From NCBI RefSeq assembly GCF_965363235.1, contig NC_134849.1, positions 57,307,122 through 57,371,121 on the forward strand: a stretch of 64,000 bases of DNA, read 5' to 3'. A model generated the notes under the pieces. It made no database searches. It worked only from the letters and a program-made list of their open reading frames with translations, and was not told where the DNA came from. A program made the position numbers and the translations under genes. Shown here one piece after another: positions 22,255-34,087 of this stretch; the first letter of the stretch is position 1; each line of letters opens with the position of its first letter. Source of the stretch: Mytilus galloprovincialis (lineage: Eukaryota > Mollusca > Bivalvia > Mytilida > Mytilidae).

Positions 22255-23280
22255 TATTAAACCAGGGATATCGTTACAATAAATTACTTAAAACCTTTAC
22301 TAAATTTTTCCATGGATATAAAGATTTGGTTTTGAAGTTTGATTGAAAACTTATTTCAAACGGGATAGCACATCATCATTTTTACGGAAATGTTGTTAAC
22401 CGTGCCCGGAAATTTAGAAATGATCCATGTAAACTTGTCGCTCCTTTAAATAAACTTATTCTAAAAGGTTACCTATTCAACACTGTAATAAGATCATTGA
22501 ATATTGTTTTTATTGGTATAAATATTGATTTTGTTATCAGTAAATTAAAAGCTAACTAAATATTACAAGTATGTTATATACATATACATATTCATGGATC
22601 TACAATCTGTTGATACCTGTAACTTGGCATTGCACAAGGTCGTGTTTTCTCTGGCTGTTCATGACGTCTTTACACTAAATCTATTGGATGTTGGATGTGT
22701 ACGGATTGATAGTTTAGTCTTAGATGCATGATTTTTTTATTAGTTGTTAGTGGCTTTGAACTAGCTGTCAGATAACTGCGAGTACTCTCAGATCTGTTTA
22801 TTGTGTCTTTTTGTTTCGGGATGTATAAGTACCCGGCAACGTCCACTTTTTTTTTGTCCATCTGATGAGTTAAGCCTTTTTCAACTGATTTTTATAGTTT
22901 GTTCTTATGTTGTACTGTTATACCACTGTCCCAGGTTAGGGGGAGGGTTGGGATCCCGCTAACATGTTTAACCCCGCCACATTATTTATGTAGGTGCCTG
23001 TCCCAAGTCAGGAGCCTGTAATTCAGTGGTTGTCGTTTGTTTATGTGTTACATATTTGTTTTTCGTTCATTTTTTTACATAAATAAGGCCGTTAGTTTTC
23101 TCGTTTGAAGTGTTTTACATTGTCTTATCGGGGCCTTTTATAGCTGACTATGAGGTATGGGCTTTGCTCATTGTTGAAGGCCGTACGGTGACCTATAGTT
23201 GTTAATGTCTGTGTCATTTTGGTCTTTTGTGGATAGTTGTCTCATTGGCAATCATACCACATCTTCTTTTTTATATAATA
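22255..23280 (+). pseudogene. 5'-truncated Penelope-like element (RT C-terminus and 3' end)
   Basis: The first ~300 bp encode the C-terminal part of a PLE reverse transcriptase with some damage. Motifs seen are KLLKTFTKFFHGYKDL, FYGNVVNRARKFRND and LILKGYLFNTVIRSL, before a TAA near 22556. The long 3' non-coding part follows, with GGGGGAGGGTTGGGATCCCG, 'TGCCTGTCCCAAGTCAGGAG' and the terminal 'GTTGTCTCATTGGCAATC...ACCACATCTTCTT'. This end recurs as isolated tails elsewhere in the window, which identifies them as PLE stubs. Confidence 0.7.
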
Positions 23281-23559
23281 GGTAAAATTGTCAAAAATAG
23301 GGGTACAGCAGTCATCACCATGTCACAATCTCATTCAGAACAAAAAGAAATGTCAAATTTAACAACAACGTTCATTGTTTACTTATTTTTGTAATTTAAA
23401 TCAACCCATCAAGGATTGAAATACATGTTTTATACGTGTATTTGAAGTCCTGTGACTAAATCATCATGAGTGGATGGCTAGGTTCACATCAACTCTAGTG
23501 TAGAATCGCGTGTTTGATGCCAAAGTGTAAACATCACACAGGTAGTGATATAAAATAAT

Positions 23560-23811
23560 TTTATTGTTCAAAGAATTTTCAAAATTATAATAGAACAATA
23601 ACATAAAATGGAATTTTAATATAACAATAATATAATGGCGGGATGTTTAAAAGTACAGAGCCACGTCATGTACCAAAGAAACACAAGTCACACATACAAA
23701 GCAATCAACAAAAATGAAAGATAATACAAACAACACATTGACTGGATGTATAAGTACCGAGCCACGTCAAATGGATATCACCAAAAACAGAGCAAACAGT
23801 AAAAGTAATAT
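23560..23811 (-). repeat. PLE 3' region, left part of an interrupted copy
   Basis: It matches 11990-12240: 'ATAATAGAACAATAACATAA', 'AAGTACAGAGCCACGTCA' and 'AATGGATATCACCAAAAACA'. The match stops at AAAAGTAATAT (23811), where element A begins. It resumes at TAACAATAGAACAAAG (31681), so one PLE was split by 7.9 kb of later insertions. Confidence 0.65.
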
Positions 23812-24491
23812 GGGGACGAAGTAACCAATAACAGTAGGAAAACCAGTAAAAAAAAATAATAATAAAAAAAGATCGGGAAAATTGTCCCGAAATTAAGGCT
23901 TTTCTACCTCAGGCATAGATTACCTTAGCTGTATTTGGCAACACTTTTAGGAATTTTGGTCCTCAATGCTCTTCAACTTCGTACTTTTTTTTGGCCTTTT
24001 TAACATTTTTGGATTCGAGCGTCACTAATGAGTCTTTTGTAGACGAAACGCGCGTCTGGCGTATATACTAAATTTAGTCCTGGTATCTATGATGAGTTTA
24101 TTTTCATTGTACTAATGAACTCAAAATCGTTCAATTTTTTGATGTCATGTTTTGAATTACCGCATCTGCGCAGAAATCTACAATGATGAATGTACTTCCT
24201 TCGGTCTCGTGTGTATGAGTACAATATATATTTATCAGTCTAGTATAAAATAGGAAGGAACGCAATACCAATTTCATTTCATTTTTAATAATTAGTTGAT
24301 ATGAAAAAAAAAACGTTCCTGGTGATAGCGTTTCTTTCTTTACATTGCATATGACGTCATAACTTAAATAACGTCAACACTAAAATCCCTAACAACAGAA
24401 CCAAAATCGGAAACGTTACGGTATTTCCGTGTCTTTTTTTTTTAACAAATATTTAAGTTACAAAAAAATAATTCATACAGACTTCGTCCCC
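23812..24491. mobile_element. Element A with GGGGACGAAGT terminal inverted repeats
   Basis: The left end is GGGGACGAAGT (23812) and the right end ACTTCGTCCCC (24481-24491). The interior resembles element B (24521-31651): shared 'AATCGGGAAAATT.TCCCGAA', 'TTTTTAATAATT.GTTTGATAT' and 'AACAGAACCAAAATCGGAAA'. A retrozyme fragment with a hammerhead (about 23893-24108) has inserted into it. No transposase was seen. A 29 bp linker ending CTGCCTCATATTAT separates it from element B. Confidence 0.65.
24019..24062 (+). pseudogene. Hammerhead ribozyme with mutated core (family A)
   Basis: All parts are present, with stem II GTCTTTTGTAGAC, GAAA and the GTC cleavage triplet, but CTGATGA reads CTAATGA. That changes the invariant G5, which should abolish self-cleavage. 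It lies in a solo retrozyme fragment inside element A; the unit body upstream (TTAGCTGTATTTGGCAACAC) is intact. Confidence 0.75.
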
Positions 24492-24851
24492 ATTTACAGG
24501 TAATGCCTGCCTCATATTATGGGGACGAAGTCCCAAATTACGGTAGAAAAATCAATAAAAAAATCAAAAAAATCGGGAAAATTTCCCGAATTTTTCATTC
24601 TACTAATCGTTAACTTTTTTTCCCGATCTACTTCCGTTTCCGGTCTTCTTTCGTTTCCGGTCTTGTTTGCATGAAACTTTGAATAAAATGTATATTTATC
24701 AACATATCAACAAATATAGGAAGGAATTCAACATCCAATCATTTTTAATAATTGTTTGATATACAAAAAAAAACGTTACCTGGATAACAGCGTTTCTTTG
24801 TTTACATTGAATATGACATCATAACTTCAATAACGTCACAACTAAATCCCT

Positions 24852-27800
24852 AAGGTAGCAATACACAGTTAGGAGTTTAGTTTCGCATTTTGGCCCCTGT
24901 GGATTTTTCAAATAGGAAAGTTATTGTGTAATAAAATTCATTTTAAGACAGATGAGTGCTAATTTAGCCTTCAAAGATGGTTTATAAGTGCATCAAGATT
25001 ATTGTTTACATGTTTTATGGGCTGTTTTCTGTTTTACAATCCGTATTTTGATAGCTAGACCGGCCATCGGTCCAGACATTAATGTACTGTTTACAAACAC
25101 TCTTTTTCTACACGAAGTTTTTGACGCAATTTTACCAAAAAATGAGACAAAAGACATGTGATTTTCATTGGATTTGCTGAATGATATATGTACTCAGTTT
25201 CAAAAAAGGTATTACTTCAAGTGATTGAAATTCTACTTTTAGCCAAATTTTGGGGAAATATGTGACATCTTTCCCCCCTTTTTGCAATATTTTATAACAA
25301 ATAAATGCAGATTGTTGCCATGGATACACCAAAACGAAATTATATTTTACCATTTTATATCTGGATATAAAATCTATGGAAGATTATGATTACATACATA
25401 TGCCCATATATGACACAAACAGTAAGCTTAATATTGCAAGAAAGCAATGAAAAGGGGATGGTAAAATTCATAAGGGCAAATTTTAGTATTTTTTCCTAAC
25501 TGTTTATTGCTACCTTATGGCATACTTACCAAGCTCAGAATTGTATAGTTTAAGACGTTTCATGTCACAAATCTATTGATATTTAGATTTTAAATAAACT
25601 TCTGAGTAAATTAAGTGTTTAAGAATGACAATATATGTCAATTTTATTGTTTACAGTCATTAGCAACCAAAATTAGCATTTTGACACAAGGCTTATATTT
25701 GTACTCTATCGGCTTAACTCTTGTTTCTGATGGATTGGGCTGCATGTAGTAGCCTAAGTATTAAACGCGTTGGTTTTTTTCTTGCGAATATATCAAATTA
25801 TTGTTTTTATCAAGATTTCATGTTACATTTTGGCATATATTAAATGTATAGTTAAATCAGATGTAAGAAATTGATTCCCTATCACCAAGTTTTTTAATCA
25901 AGTCTTTGGTATGCAATAAGCATAAAGATTAACATTTGTATGCTTGAAATTGCTAAATTTTATACAATGTTGCATCATCAGAGATCTTATTAAGATATTC
26001 AACATTAAAAAACTGACAAAAGAGGTACAGTTTTTAAGATTTGGCTAAAAATTAAGGTAGAGACAAGATTTTACACTTTGATTTGGCACCTTTCTTTAAA
26101 ATCAGTTTTTGTTGCGTTTCAGTGTCAACTGCTAACCTTCATAAAATATTCAATACTCAACCAATTTTCAAAAATAAAAGGCCATTTTACTCGTATAAGC
26201 TAGCAGAACTCAGAAAATAAGTTAAAAGGGAGAATTTGAAAAAAATATTTACTCTTAATTAAGGTAGCAATAAACAGTTAGGAGTTTAGTTTCGCATTTT
26301 GGCCCCTGTGGATTTTTCAAATGGGAAAGTTATTGTGTAATAAAATTCATTTTTAGACAGATGGGTGCTAATTTAGCCTTCAAAGATGGTTTATAAGTGC
26401 ATCAAGATTATTTTTTACATGTTTTATGGGCTGTTTTCTGTTTGACATTCCGTATTTTGATAGCTAGACCGGCCATCGGTCCAGAAATTAATGTACTGTT
26501 TACAAACACTCTTTTTCTACACGAAGTTTTTGACGCAATTTTACAAAAAAATGAGACGAAAGACATATGATTTTCATTGGATTTGCTGAATGATATATGT
26601 ACACAGTTTTAGAAAAGGTATTACTTCAAGCGATTGAAGTTCTACTTTTAGCCAAATTTTGGGGAAATATGTGACATCTTTCCCCCCTTTTTGCAATATT
26701 TTATAACAAATAAATGCAGATTGTTGTCATGGATACACCAAAAAGAAATTATATTTTACCATTTTATATACTGGATATAAATTCTATGGAAGATTATGAT
26801 TACATACATATGCCCATATATGACACAAACAGTAAGCTTGATATTGCAAGAAAGCAATGAAAAGGGGATGGTAAAATTCATAAGGGCAAATTTTAGTATT
26901 TTTTCCTAACTGTTTATTGCTACCTTATGGCATACTTACCAAGCTCAGAATTGTATAGTTTAAGACGTTTCATGTCACAAATCTATTGATATTTAGATTT
27001 TAAATAAACTTCTGAGTAAATTAAGTGTTTAAGAATGACAATATATGTCAATTTTATTGTTTACAGTCCTTAGCAACCAAAATTAGCATTTTGACACAAG
27101 GCTTATATTTGTACTCTATCGGCTTAACTCTTGCTTCTGATTGATTGGGCTGCATGTAGTAGCCTAAGTATTGAACGCGATGGTTTTTTTCTTGCGAATA
27201 TATCAAATTATTGTTTTTATCAAGATTTCATGTTACATTTTGGCATATATTAAATGTATAGTTAAATCAGATGTAAGAAATTGATTCCCTATCACCAAGT
27301 TTTTTAATCAAGTCTTTGGTATGCAATAAGCATAAAGATTAACATTTGTATGCTTGAAATTGCTAAATTTTATACAATGTTGCATCATCACATATCTTAT
27401 TAAGATATTCAACATTAAAAAACTGACAAAAGAGGTACAGTTTTTAAGATTTGGCTAAAAATTAAGGTAGAGACAAGATTTTACACTTTGACTTGGCACC
27501 TTTCTTTAAAATCAGTTTTTGTTGCGTTTCAGTGTCAACTGCTAACCTTCATAAAATATTCAATACTCAACCAATTTTCAAAAATAAAAGGCCATTTTAC
27601 TCGTATAAGCTAGCAGAACTCAGAAAATAAGTTAAAATGGAGAATTTGAAAAAAATATTTACTATTAATTAAGGTAGCAATAAACAGTTAGGAGTTTAGT
27701 TTCGCATTTTGGCCCCTGTGGATTTTTCAAATGGGAAAGTTATTGTGTAATAAAATTCATTTTTAGACAGATGGGTGCTAATTTAGCCTTCAAAGATGGT

Positions 27801-30800
27801 TTATAAGTGCATCAAGATTATTGTTTACATGTTTTATGGGCTGTTTACTGTTTGACAATCCGTATTTTGATAGCTAGACCGGCCAGTGTTTTCCATTCGG
27901 CATTTAAGCCGGGTGTGCCGACCACCTTCTTTTCAAAGCCGACCACCTTTCCATTTTAGGAGGTGGTCGGCTTTTTTTTCAAATTCCGGATTTTTTTCGG
28001 TTCCGCACCGTAAAAATTTGAATACTAATCGCGCCTCGCAGATTTGTTTTCATTGACAAAAATGGCGGATCGTCAAATTTCAATGTTATCTTTTATTAAT
28101 CGGGGGAATGGAAAGGCAGATGACGATGGTGATAAGGAAAATTCTAAGCCATATAAGTCAACTAAAACGGATAGTTGATTTGAAATTGTTGAAATTGAAA
28201 GAAAAGTATCAAAACAACAGAAAAGGCACACAGGCGATCGCGAAGATAAACAGGTTGGGAACAAATTATCCTCAGAAATGAGGGATATCCCTTAAATGAG
28301 GGACTGTCCCTCAGGCAAGGGGTCATATTACTGTTGAAGAAAAGAAAAAGAAAAACTTAGATTTTTTAACTGAAAAGGGGGAAAATCGTTTTATTTGGTA
28401 CAACTTTTGTAAAAGAGTGTCACATTATTTTTAATGTCCATAATGATAAAAAGGCCAGAAAGAAATATGTGCTCATTTGTTTCTCTTTAAATGTACCCCT
28501 CATAAAAGGGTTAGTCATTACATTGAGAGGTTATCCCTCATTTGAGGGGTGGTGATAAATATGAACAGGACTTTAAATGGCTAATCGTCACAGAAGGATA
28601 TTACTGTTCTGTGTGCCAAAAATACAGCACTATTTTAAAGCAAGAACAGGACAGAAACTTGGTACGATAGGCCATGCATTCGCAGGAGGGAGTCCTGCGA
28701 AATCGATTATGATCTGCTATCTGAGATGCACAAAACTAATTTGTGAAATCATTTAATGAAAGGCTAGCAGTGAGAGCAGAAGAATGGTTCAATTCCATTA
28801 AATGTCAATACTTATCCTTCTATTTGTGACCCCAACCCACAGTAAACAAAAAATAAACCCGGTTGAAAATATTAAAAAAAATCACCCGGTTGCAAGTGTT
28901 TCTTTCAAAACACCCACCTTACCTTAGTGAAAAAAGGAGAACACTGCCGGCCATCGGTCCAGAAATTAATGTACTGTTTACAAACGCTCTTTTTCTACAC
29001 GAAGTTTTTGACGCAATTTTACAAAAAAATGAGACGAAAGACATATGATTTTCATTGGATTTGCTGAATGATATATGTACACAGTTTTAGAAAAGGTATT
29101 ACTTCAAGCGATTGAAATTCTAATTTTAGCCAAATTTTGGGGAAATATGTGACATCTTTCCCCCCTTTTTGTAATATTTTATAACAAATAAATGCAGATT
29201 GTTGCCATGGATACACCAAAAAGAAATGATATTTTACCATTTTATATACTGGATATAAAATCTATGGAAGATTATGATTACATACATATGCCAATATATG
29301 ACACAAACAGTAAGCTTGATATTGCAAGAAAGCAATGAAAAGGGGATGGTAAAATTCATAAGGGCAAATTTTAGTATTATTTTCTAACTGTTTATTGCTA
29401 CCTTATGGCATACTTACCAAGCTCAGAATTGTATAGTTTAAGACGTTTCATGTCACAAATCTATTGATATTTAGATTTTAAATAAACTTCTGAGTAAATT
29501 AAGTGTTTAAGAATGACAATATATGTCAATTTTATTGTTTACAGTCCTTAGCAACCAAAATTAGCATTTTGACACAAGGCTTATATTTGTACTCTATCGG
29601 CTTAACTCTTGCTTCTGATTGATTGGGCTGCATGTAGTAGCCTAAGTATTGAACGCGATGGTTTTTTTCTTGCGAATATATCAAAGTATTGTTTTTATCA
29701 AGATTTCATGTTACATTTTGGCATATATTAAATGTATAGTTAAATCAGATGTAAGAAATTGATTCCCTATCACCAAGTTTTTTAATCAAGTATTTGGTAT
29801 GCAATAAGCATAAAGATTAACATTTGTATGCTTGAAATTGCTAAATTTTATACAATGTTGCATCAACAGAGATCTTATTAAGATATTCAACATTAAAAAA
29901 CTGACAAAAGAGGTACAGTTTTTAAGATTTGGCTAAAAATTGAGGTAGAGACAAGATTTTACACTTTGACTTGGCACCTTTCTTTAAAATCAGTTTTTGT
30001 TGCGTTTCAGTGTCAACTACTAACCTTCATAAAATATTCATTACTCGACCAATTTTCAAAAATAAAAGGCCATTTTACTCGTATAAGCTAGCAGAACTCA
30101 GAAAATAAGTTAAAAGGAAGAATTTGAAAAAAAATATTTACTATTAAGGCATACTTACCAAGCTCAGAATTGTATAATTTAAGACGTTTCATGCCACAAA
30201 TCTATTGATATTTAGATTCTAAATCAACTTCTGAGTAAATTAAGTGTTTAAGAATGACAATATATGTCAATTTTATTGTTAACAGTCCTTAGCAACCAAA
30301 ATTAGCATTTTGACACAAGGCTTATATTTGTACTCTATCGGCTTAACTCTTGCTTCTGATGGATTGGGCTGCATGTAGTAGCCTAAGTATTGAACGCTTT
30401 GGATTTTTTCTTGCGAATATATCAAATTATTGTTTTTATCAAGATTTCATGTTACATTTTGGCATATATTAAATGTATAGTTAAATTAGATGTAAGAAAT
30501 TGATTCCCTATCACCAAGTTTTTTAATCAAGTCTTTGGTATGCAATAAGCATAAAGATTAACATTTGTATGCTTGAAATTGCTAAATTTTATACAATGTT
30601 GCATCATCAGAGATCTTATTAAGATATTCAACATTAAAAAACTGACAAAAGAGGTACAGTTTTTAAGATTCGGCTAAAAATTGAGATAGAGACAAGATTT
30701 TACACTTTGACTTGGCACCTTTCTTTAAAATCAGTTTTTGTTGCGTTTCAGTGTCAACTGCTAACCTTCATAAAATATTCATTACTCAACCAATTTTCAA

Positions 30801-31552
30801 AAATAAAAGGCCATTTTACTCGTATTAGCTAGCAGAACTCAGAAAATAAGTTAAAAGGGGGAATTTGAGAAAAATATTTACTATTAAGGTAGCAATACAC
30901 AGTTAGGAGTTTAGTTTCGCATTTTGGTCCCTGTGTATTTCAAATAGGAAAATAAATGTGTAATAAAATTCACTTTTAGACAGATGAGTGCTAAAGTAGC
31001 CTTCAAAGATGGTTTATAAGTGCATCAAGATTATTTTCTACATGTTTTATGGGCTGTTTTCTGTTTGACAATCCATATTTTCATAACTAGACCGGCCATC
31101 GGTCCAGAAATCAATGTACTGTTTACAAACACTCTTTTTCTACACGAAGTTTTTGACGCAATTTTACAAAAATATGAGACGAAAGACATATGATTTTCAT
31201 TTGATTGGCTGAATGATATATGTACACAATTTTAGAAAAGGTATTACTTCAAGTGATTGAAATTCTACTTTTAGCCAAATTTTGGGGAAATATGCGACAT
31301 CTTCCCCCCCCCCCCTTTTGCAATATTTTATAACAAATAAATGCAGATTGTTGCCATGGATATACCAAAAAGAAATGATATTTTACCATATTTTATACTG
31401 GATATAAAATCAATGGAAGATTATGATTACATACATATGCCCATATATGACACAAACAGTCAGCTTGATATTGCAAGAAAGCAATGAAAAGGGGATGGTA
31501 AAATTCATAAGGGCAAATTTTAATATTTTTTCCTAACTGTTTATTGCTACCT
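24852..31552. repeat. Tandem array of a GGTAGCAAT TIR element plus ~740 bp spacer
   Basis: Four copies of an element with ends AAGGTAGCAATAMACAGTTA and the complement lie at 24852-25516, 26261-26936, 27671-29404 and 30886-31552. The intact ones are about 665-676 bp; the third contains a hAT remnant. Near-identical spacers, beginning TGGCATACTTACCAAGCTCA, fill 25517-26260, 26937-27670, 29405-30146 and 30147-30885. The last two spacers touch directly (CTATTA|AGGCATAC), leaving one unit without its element. TAA flanks the whole array inside element B. The repeated minus-strand ORFs near 25165, 29052 and 31393 are this repeat, not genes. Confidence 0.8.
27886..28946 (+). pseudogene. hAT-type transposon remnant inserted in the array
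   Basis: The insertion interrupts GACCGGCCATCGG of the array unit; CCGGCCA occurs on both sides. The right end is AACACTG, and the left reads (CA)GTGTTTTCC, so the ends fit CAGTGTT-type hAT termini. Inside, 28062-28178 is a 38-codon start (MADRQISMLSFINRG...) typical in style of hAT N-termini. At about 28560-28680 the frame reads FKWLIVTEGYYCSVCQKY, resembling the TTF/BED-like zinc finger of hAT transposases. Stops and frameshifts interrupt it, and the catalytic region is missing. Confidence 0.6.
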
Positions 31553-31702
31553 AAAAACAGAACCAATATCGGAAACGTTACGGTATTTCCGTTTCTTTTA
31601 TCAACATGTTTGAAATAAAAAAAAAAAATAAAATAAAAAAACTTCGTCCCCATTCACAGATTATGCCTGCCTCATATTATTAACAATAGAACAAAGACAA
31701 AT

Positions 31703-32014
31703 AATTTAATTTTGGATGTAACGCGTCTTCTGATTGGTTGACGTCGATTTGTTTATCATATATAGACATAGACACAGTTTTGTCATGTGACTATGACGTC
31801 AGCAACGATTATTCATGTTTTACGCCGGTTTAAAATGGCATTTAGAATTAAATTTTATGAAATGACTGTAATATGTTGTCAGTCTATTCGAAATAACATA
31901 AAACATGAGGTTCAAACTGTTAAATAACCCGCTACGCGCGTAATTCAGTGTGCACCACATTCTTTATGTTATGTCTTCTTAGACAGAAAAAATATTACAG
32001 TCATTCTTTAAATT
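31703..32014. mobile_element. Hairpin MITE, second copy, inside a PLE
   Basis: It is homologous to 16208-16532 in the opposite orientation, starting AATTTAATTTTGGATGTAAC and ending ...AAAAATATTACAGTCATTC..AAATT. It interrupts the PLE between 'AGAACAAAGACAAAT' and 'AAGAACAATATAACACG', which are contiguous at 12260-12290 in the other PLE copy. Confidence 0.7.
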
Positions 32015-32530
32015 AAGAACAATATAACACGTTATTAAGATGAAAAAAGAATCAGTACGCAGAATCTATACACCAAGACCATCATATATTATTTGTTGAT
32101 ACAGAATATTTAGCAACAAGGTCTTGGTACGTTCCGATGAAACTAAAAAAAGGACGACACGTTTTTCACATACCCCTGGTTCATCAACTTTCTGCTCAGA
32201 AGGTTTACAAAGTCTGAGTAGGAGCCGCAAGCTCTTGGATATTGAATAAGTTTGAAAATGTTTAACCCATAATACAAGTGAAGTTGGTACATTGCTACTA
32301 AGGTGGGGAGAAATTGACAATTTCAAAATTAAAATCGTCTCGTTTGTCATAGATTCTGATACTGAGATGACTGTATGTCAAATTCGACTAAGGTATAAGT
32401 CTAAAAATGAGACGGAGGAAGCCGTGTCTTTTGTTTCTTTAATTTCTAGTTCTGGGGATATATTTATGGAACCCAAACAGAAAAGTTCGGATTGTTAATG
32501 GAAAGAACATTATCAATATATCTGAAAGTG
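32015..32530 (-). pseudogene. PLE reverse transcriptase fragment, right part of the interrupted copy
   Basis: It aligns with 12280-12800, from AAGACCATCAT through the RT C-terminal part to GAAAGAACATTATCAATATA, the antisense of the YIDDV box. Frameshifts are frequent; short ORFs at 32066-32350 (-) and 32292-32498 (+) are pieces or shadows of it. With 23560-23811 it makes one PLE copy. Confidence 0.65.
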
Positions 32531-32689
32531 AAATATTGTTCATGTTGTTGTATAACAGTAAAAACAAGAATGTGTCCTAAGTACACGGATTTTTCTATGT
32601 TCAGTGGATCATGAAAATAGGAGTAAAATATTTCTAATTTGGCATAATAATTAGAAAAATCATATCATAACGAACATGTGTACTAAGTT

Positions 32690-32930
32690 TCAAGTTGATC
32701 GGACTTCAACTTCATCAAAAACTACCTTGACCAAAAACTTTAACCTGAAGCGGGACGGACAAACGAACGAACGAACGAACGGACGGAGGCATAGACTGGT
32801 AAACATAATACCAATAAATGGGGCATTATAAAAATGAAACTGAGACAAGGACAAATGCGTTAACAGATATAGATATAAAAAGATGTGGTATGTGTGCCAA
32901 TGAGACAACTCACATTCAAGTCACAATGTC
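32690..32930 (-). repeat. Dispersed repeat with CGAA microsatellite and PLE tail
   Basis: The segment has 'ACTACCTTGACCAAAAACTT', 'CCTGAAGCGGGACGGAC' and four CGAA repeats (about 32762-32780). It runs into the complement of a PLE tail (AGATGTGGTATGTGTGCCAA, 32880-32930). Non-coding. Confidence 0.5.
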
Positions 32931-32944
32931 ACAATTTATAAAAA

Positions 32945-33108
32945 TAAAGCAATAGTGAGCCACCATTTGTTATCTTTGTCCTGCCTTTTTTGTTTTCCCC
33001 TCTATTCGGTCCCGCATTTTTTGTAATTATATTTTTCATTTAATCCTTCTCCTGTCTTTCAAATTTCATTCTAGCTCCCCCTAAAACTCAAATGGTAGCT
33101 CCCTTGTA
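32945..33108. mobile_element. Degenerate copy of the 2398-2660 MITE
   Basis: The left end GAGCCACCATTTG and right end CTCAAATGGTAGCTCCCT correspond to the TIRs of the 2398-2660 element. Internal 'TGTCCTGCCTTTTTTG' and 'ATTCGGTCCCGC' are shared. The G/C runs have been lost. Confidence 0.55.
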
Positions 33109-33119
33109 GGTCAATGTAC

Positions 33120-34080
33120 GGTCTTGGAAAATGAGATGTCCAATCTATAATACTAAAATTACGAGGTCCAATTTGTCAGCCGTCATCGGGTAAAAACGAC
33201 AAATCAAAGAATTCAACTCTATATATAACTAATATAGGACAATGGTGTAGATTAGAAATTACACCACTCCAGACCCTTTTGTTTTCCACATAATTAATAT
33301 TGCCAATAATTAACAAGTTTCGGGTCGAATCCGATACCGATACCAATAGTATATTCACCTGTTAGCTATTACCTTATCTGTACGTTCCGCATTTGACAGG
33401 CGCACCACCAAACGGTGTATTTAGGATTTTGCTATATACACGGGTCATAATCAAAGGGCTGACACTACTAAATTCAATCATTGTCAAATTGTTCCCTATT
33501 ATCTCCCTTGAATCAATTATGTCCAAGTATTTCTGCTGTAGAATACGTTTATACATTACTATTTTATAATAATAAGAAATATTGATGATAATTTATATTT
33601 TATAGAAACTTTCTGGTAAAATTAGTATACTTAGAACCTAAGCATATACAATCATGACATTTATAATGTTTAAGGTGACTTAAATTGTATTTTTTGTTAT
33701 CTCTCTTGAGTCACTTATTTCTATTATTCTTATAATTGAACATGTAAATATATACTACTCACAATTACAATTATAAGTGACACTTATGGCAAATGTTAAT
33801 GTAAAGATATTATTCTTTAGAAACTAAAAAATTGTGAAACATTGTTCATAATTATGAAAATGCTTTATCACAATTGTCATATTCAATCCATTGAATATTT
33901 TTTTAAACTTTTTCTCATTTATTGTTCTATTTTTTTTCCCTTTATTTTTAAACACTCCTTTGAAAATTATCCTGTTTGACATCCCCATTCTAATTACTTT
34001 TCTGTGTTTACATCATTATTGGAAAATTATTTTTATTTCTTTCATTCAACTACATGATGTAATTTGGATGCAAACATTTT
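33120..34080. other. No supported gene; 5' flank of the LINE
   Basis: Only short ORFs occur. The last few hundred bases may be the 5' untranslated region of the LINE, but no ORF1 is recognisable. The ORF at 33891-34091 is hydrophobic low-complexity sequence from a T-rich tract. Confidence 0.4.
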
Positions 34081-34087
34081 ACTATCA

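Larger units (their letters stand above)
24521..31651. mobile_element. Element B with GGGGACGAAGT ends, host to a 6.7 kb array
   Basis: The ends are GGGGACGAAG at 24521 and ACTTCGTCCCC at 31641-31651. The same 29 bp linker (ATTCACAGATTATGCCTGCC...) follows as after element A. Without the array at 24852-31552 the element would be about 430 bp. The sequence either side of the array, CTAAATCCCT and AAAAACAGAACC, matches the continuous CTAAAATCCCTAACAACAGAACC of element A at about 24381-24403, which fixes the array as an insertion. Confidence 0.65.

Noticed and set aside
24852..31552. CRISPR-like regular repetition
   Set aside because: The units are ~1.4 kb with conserved spacers and inverted ends, in an animal genome. 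This is a transposon-derived array.
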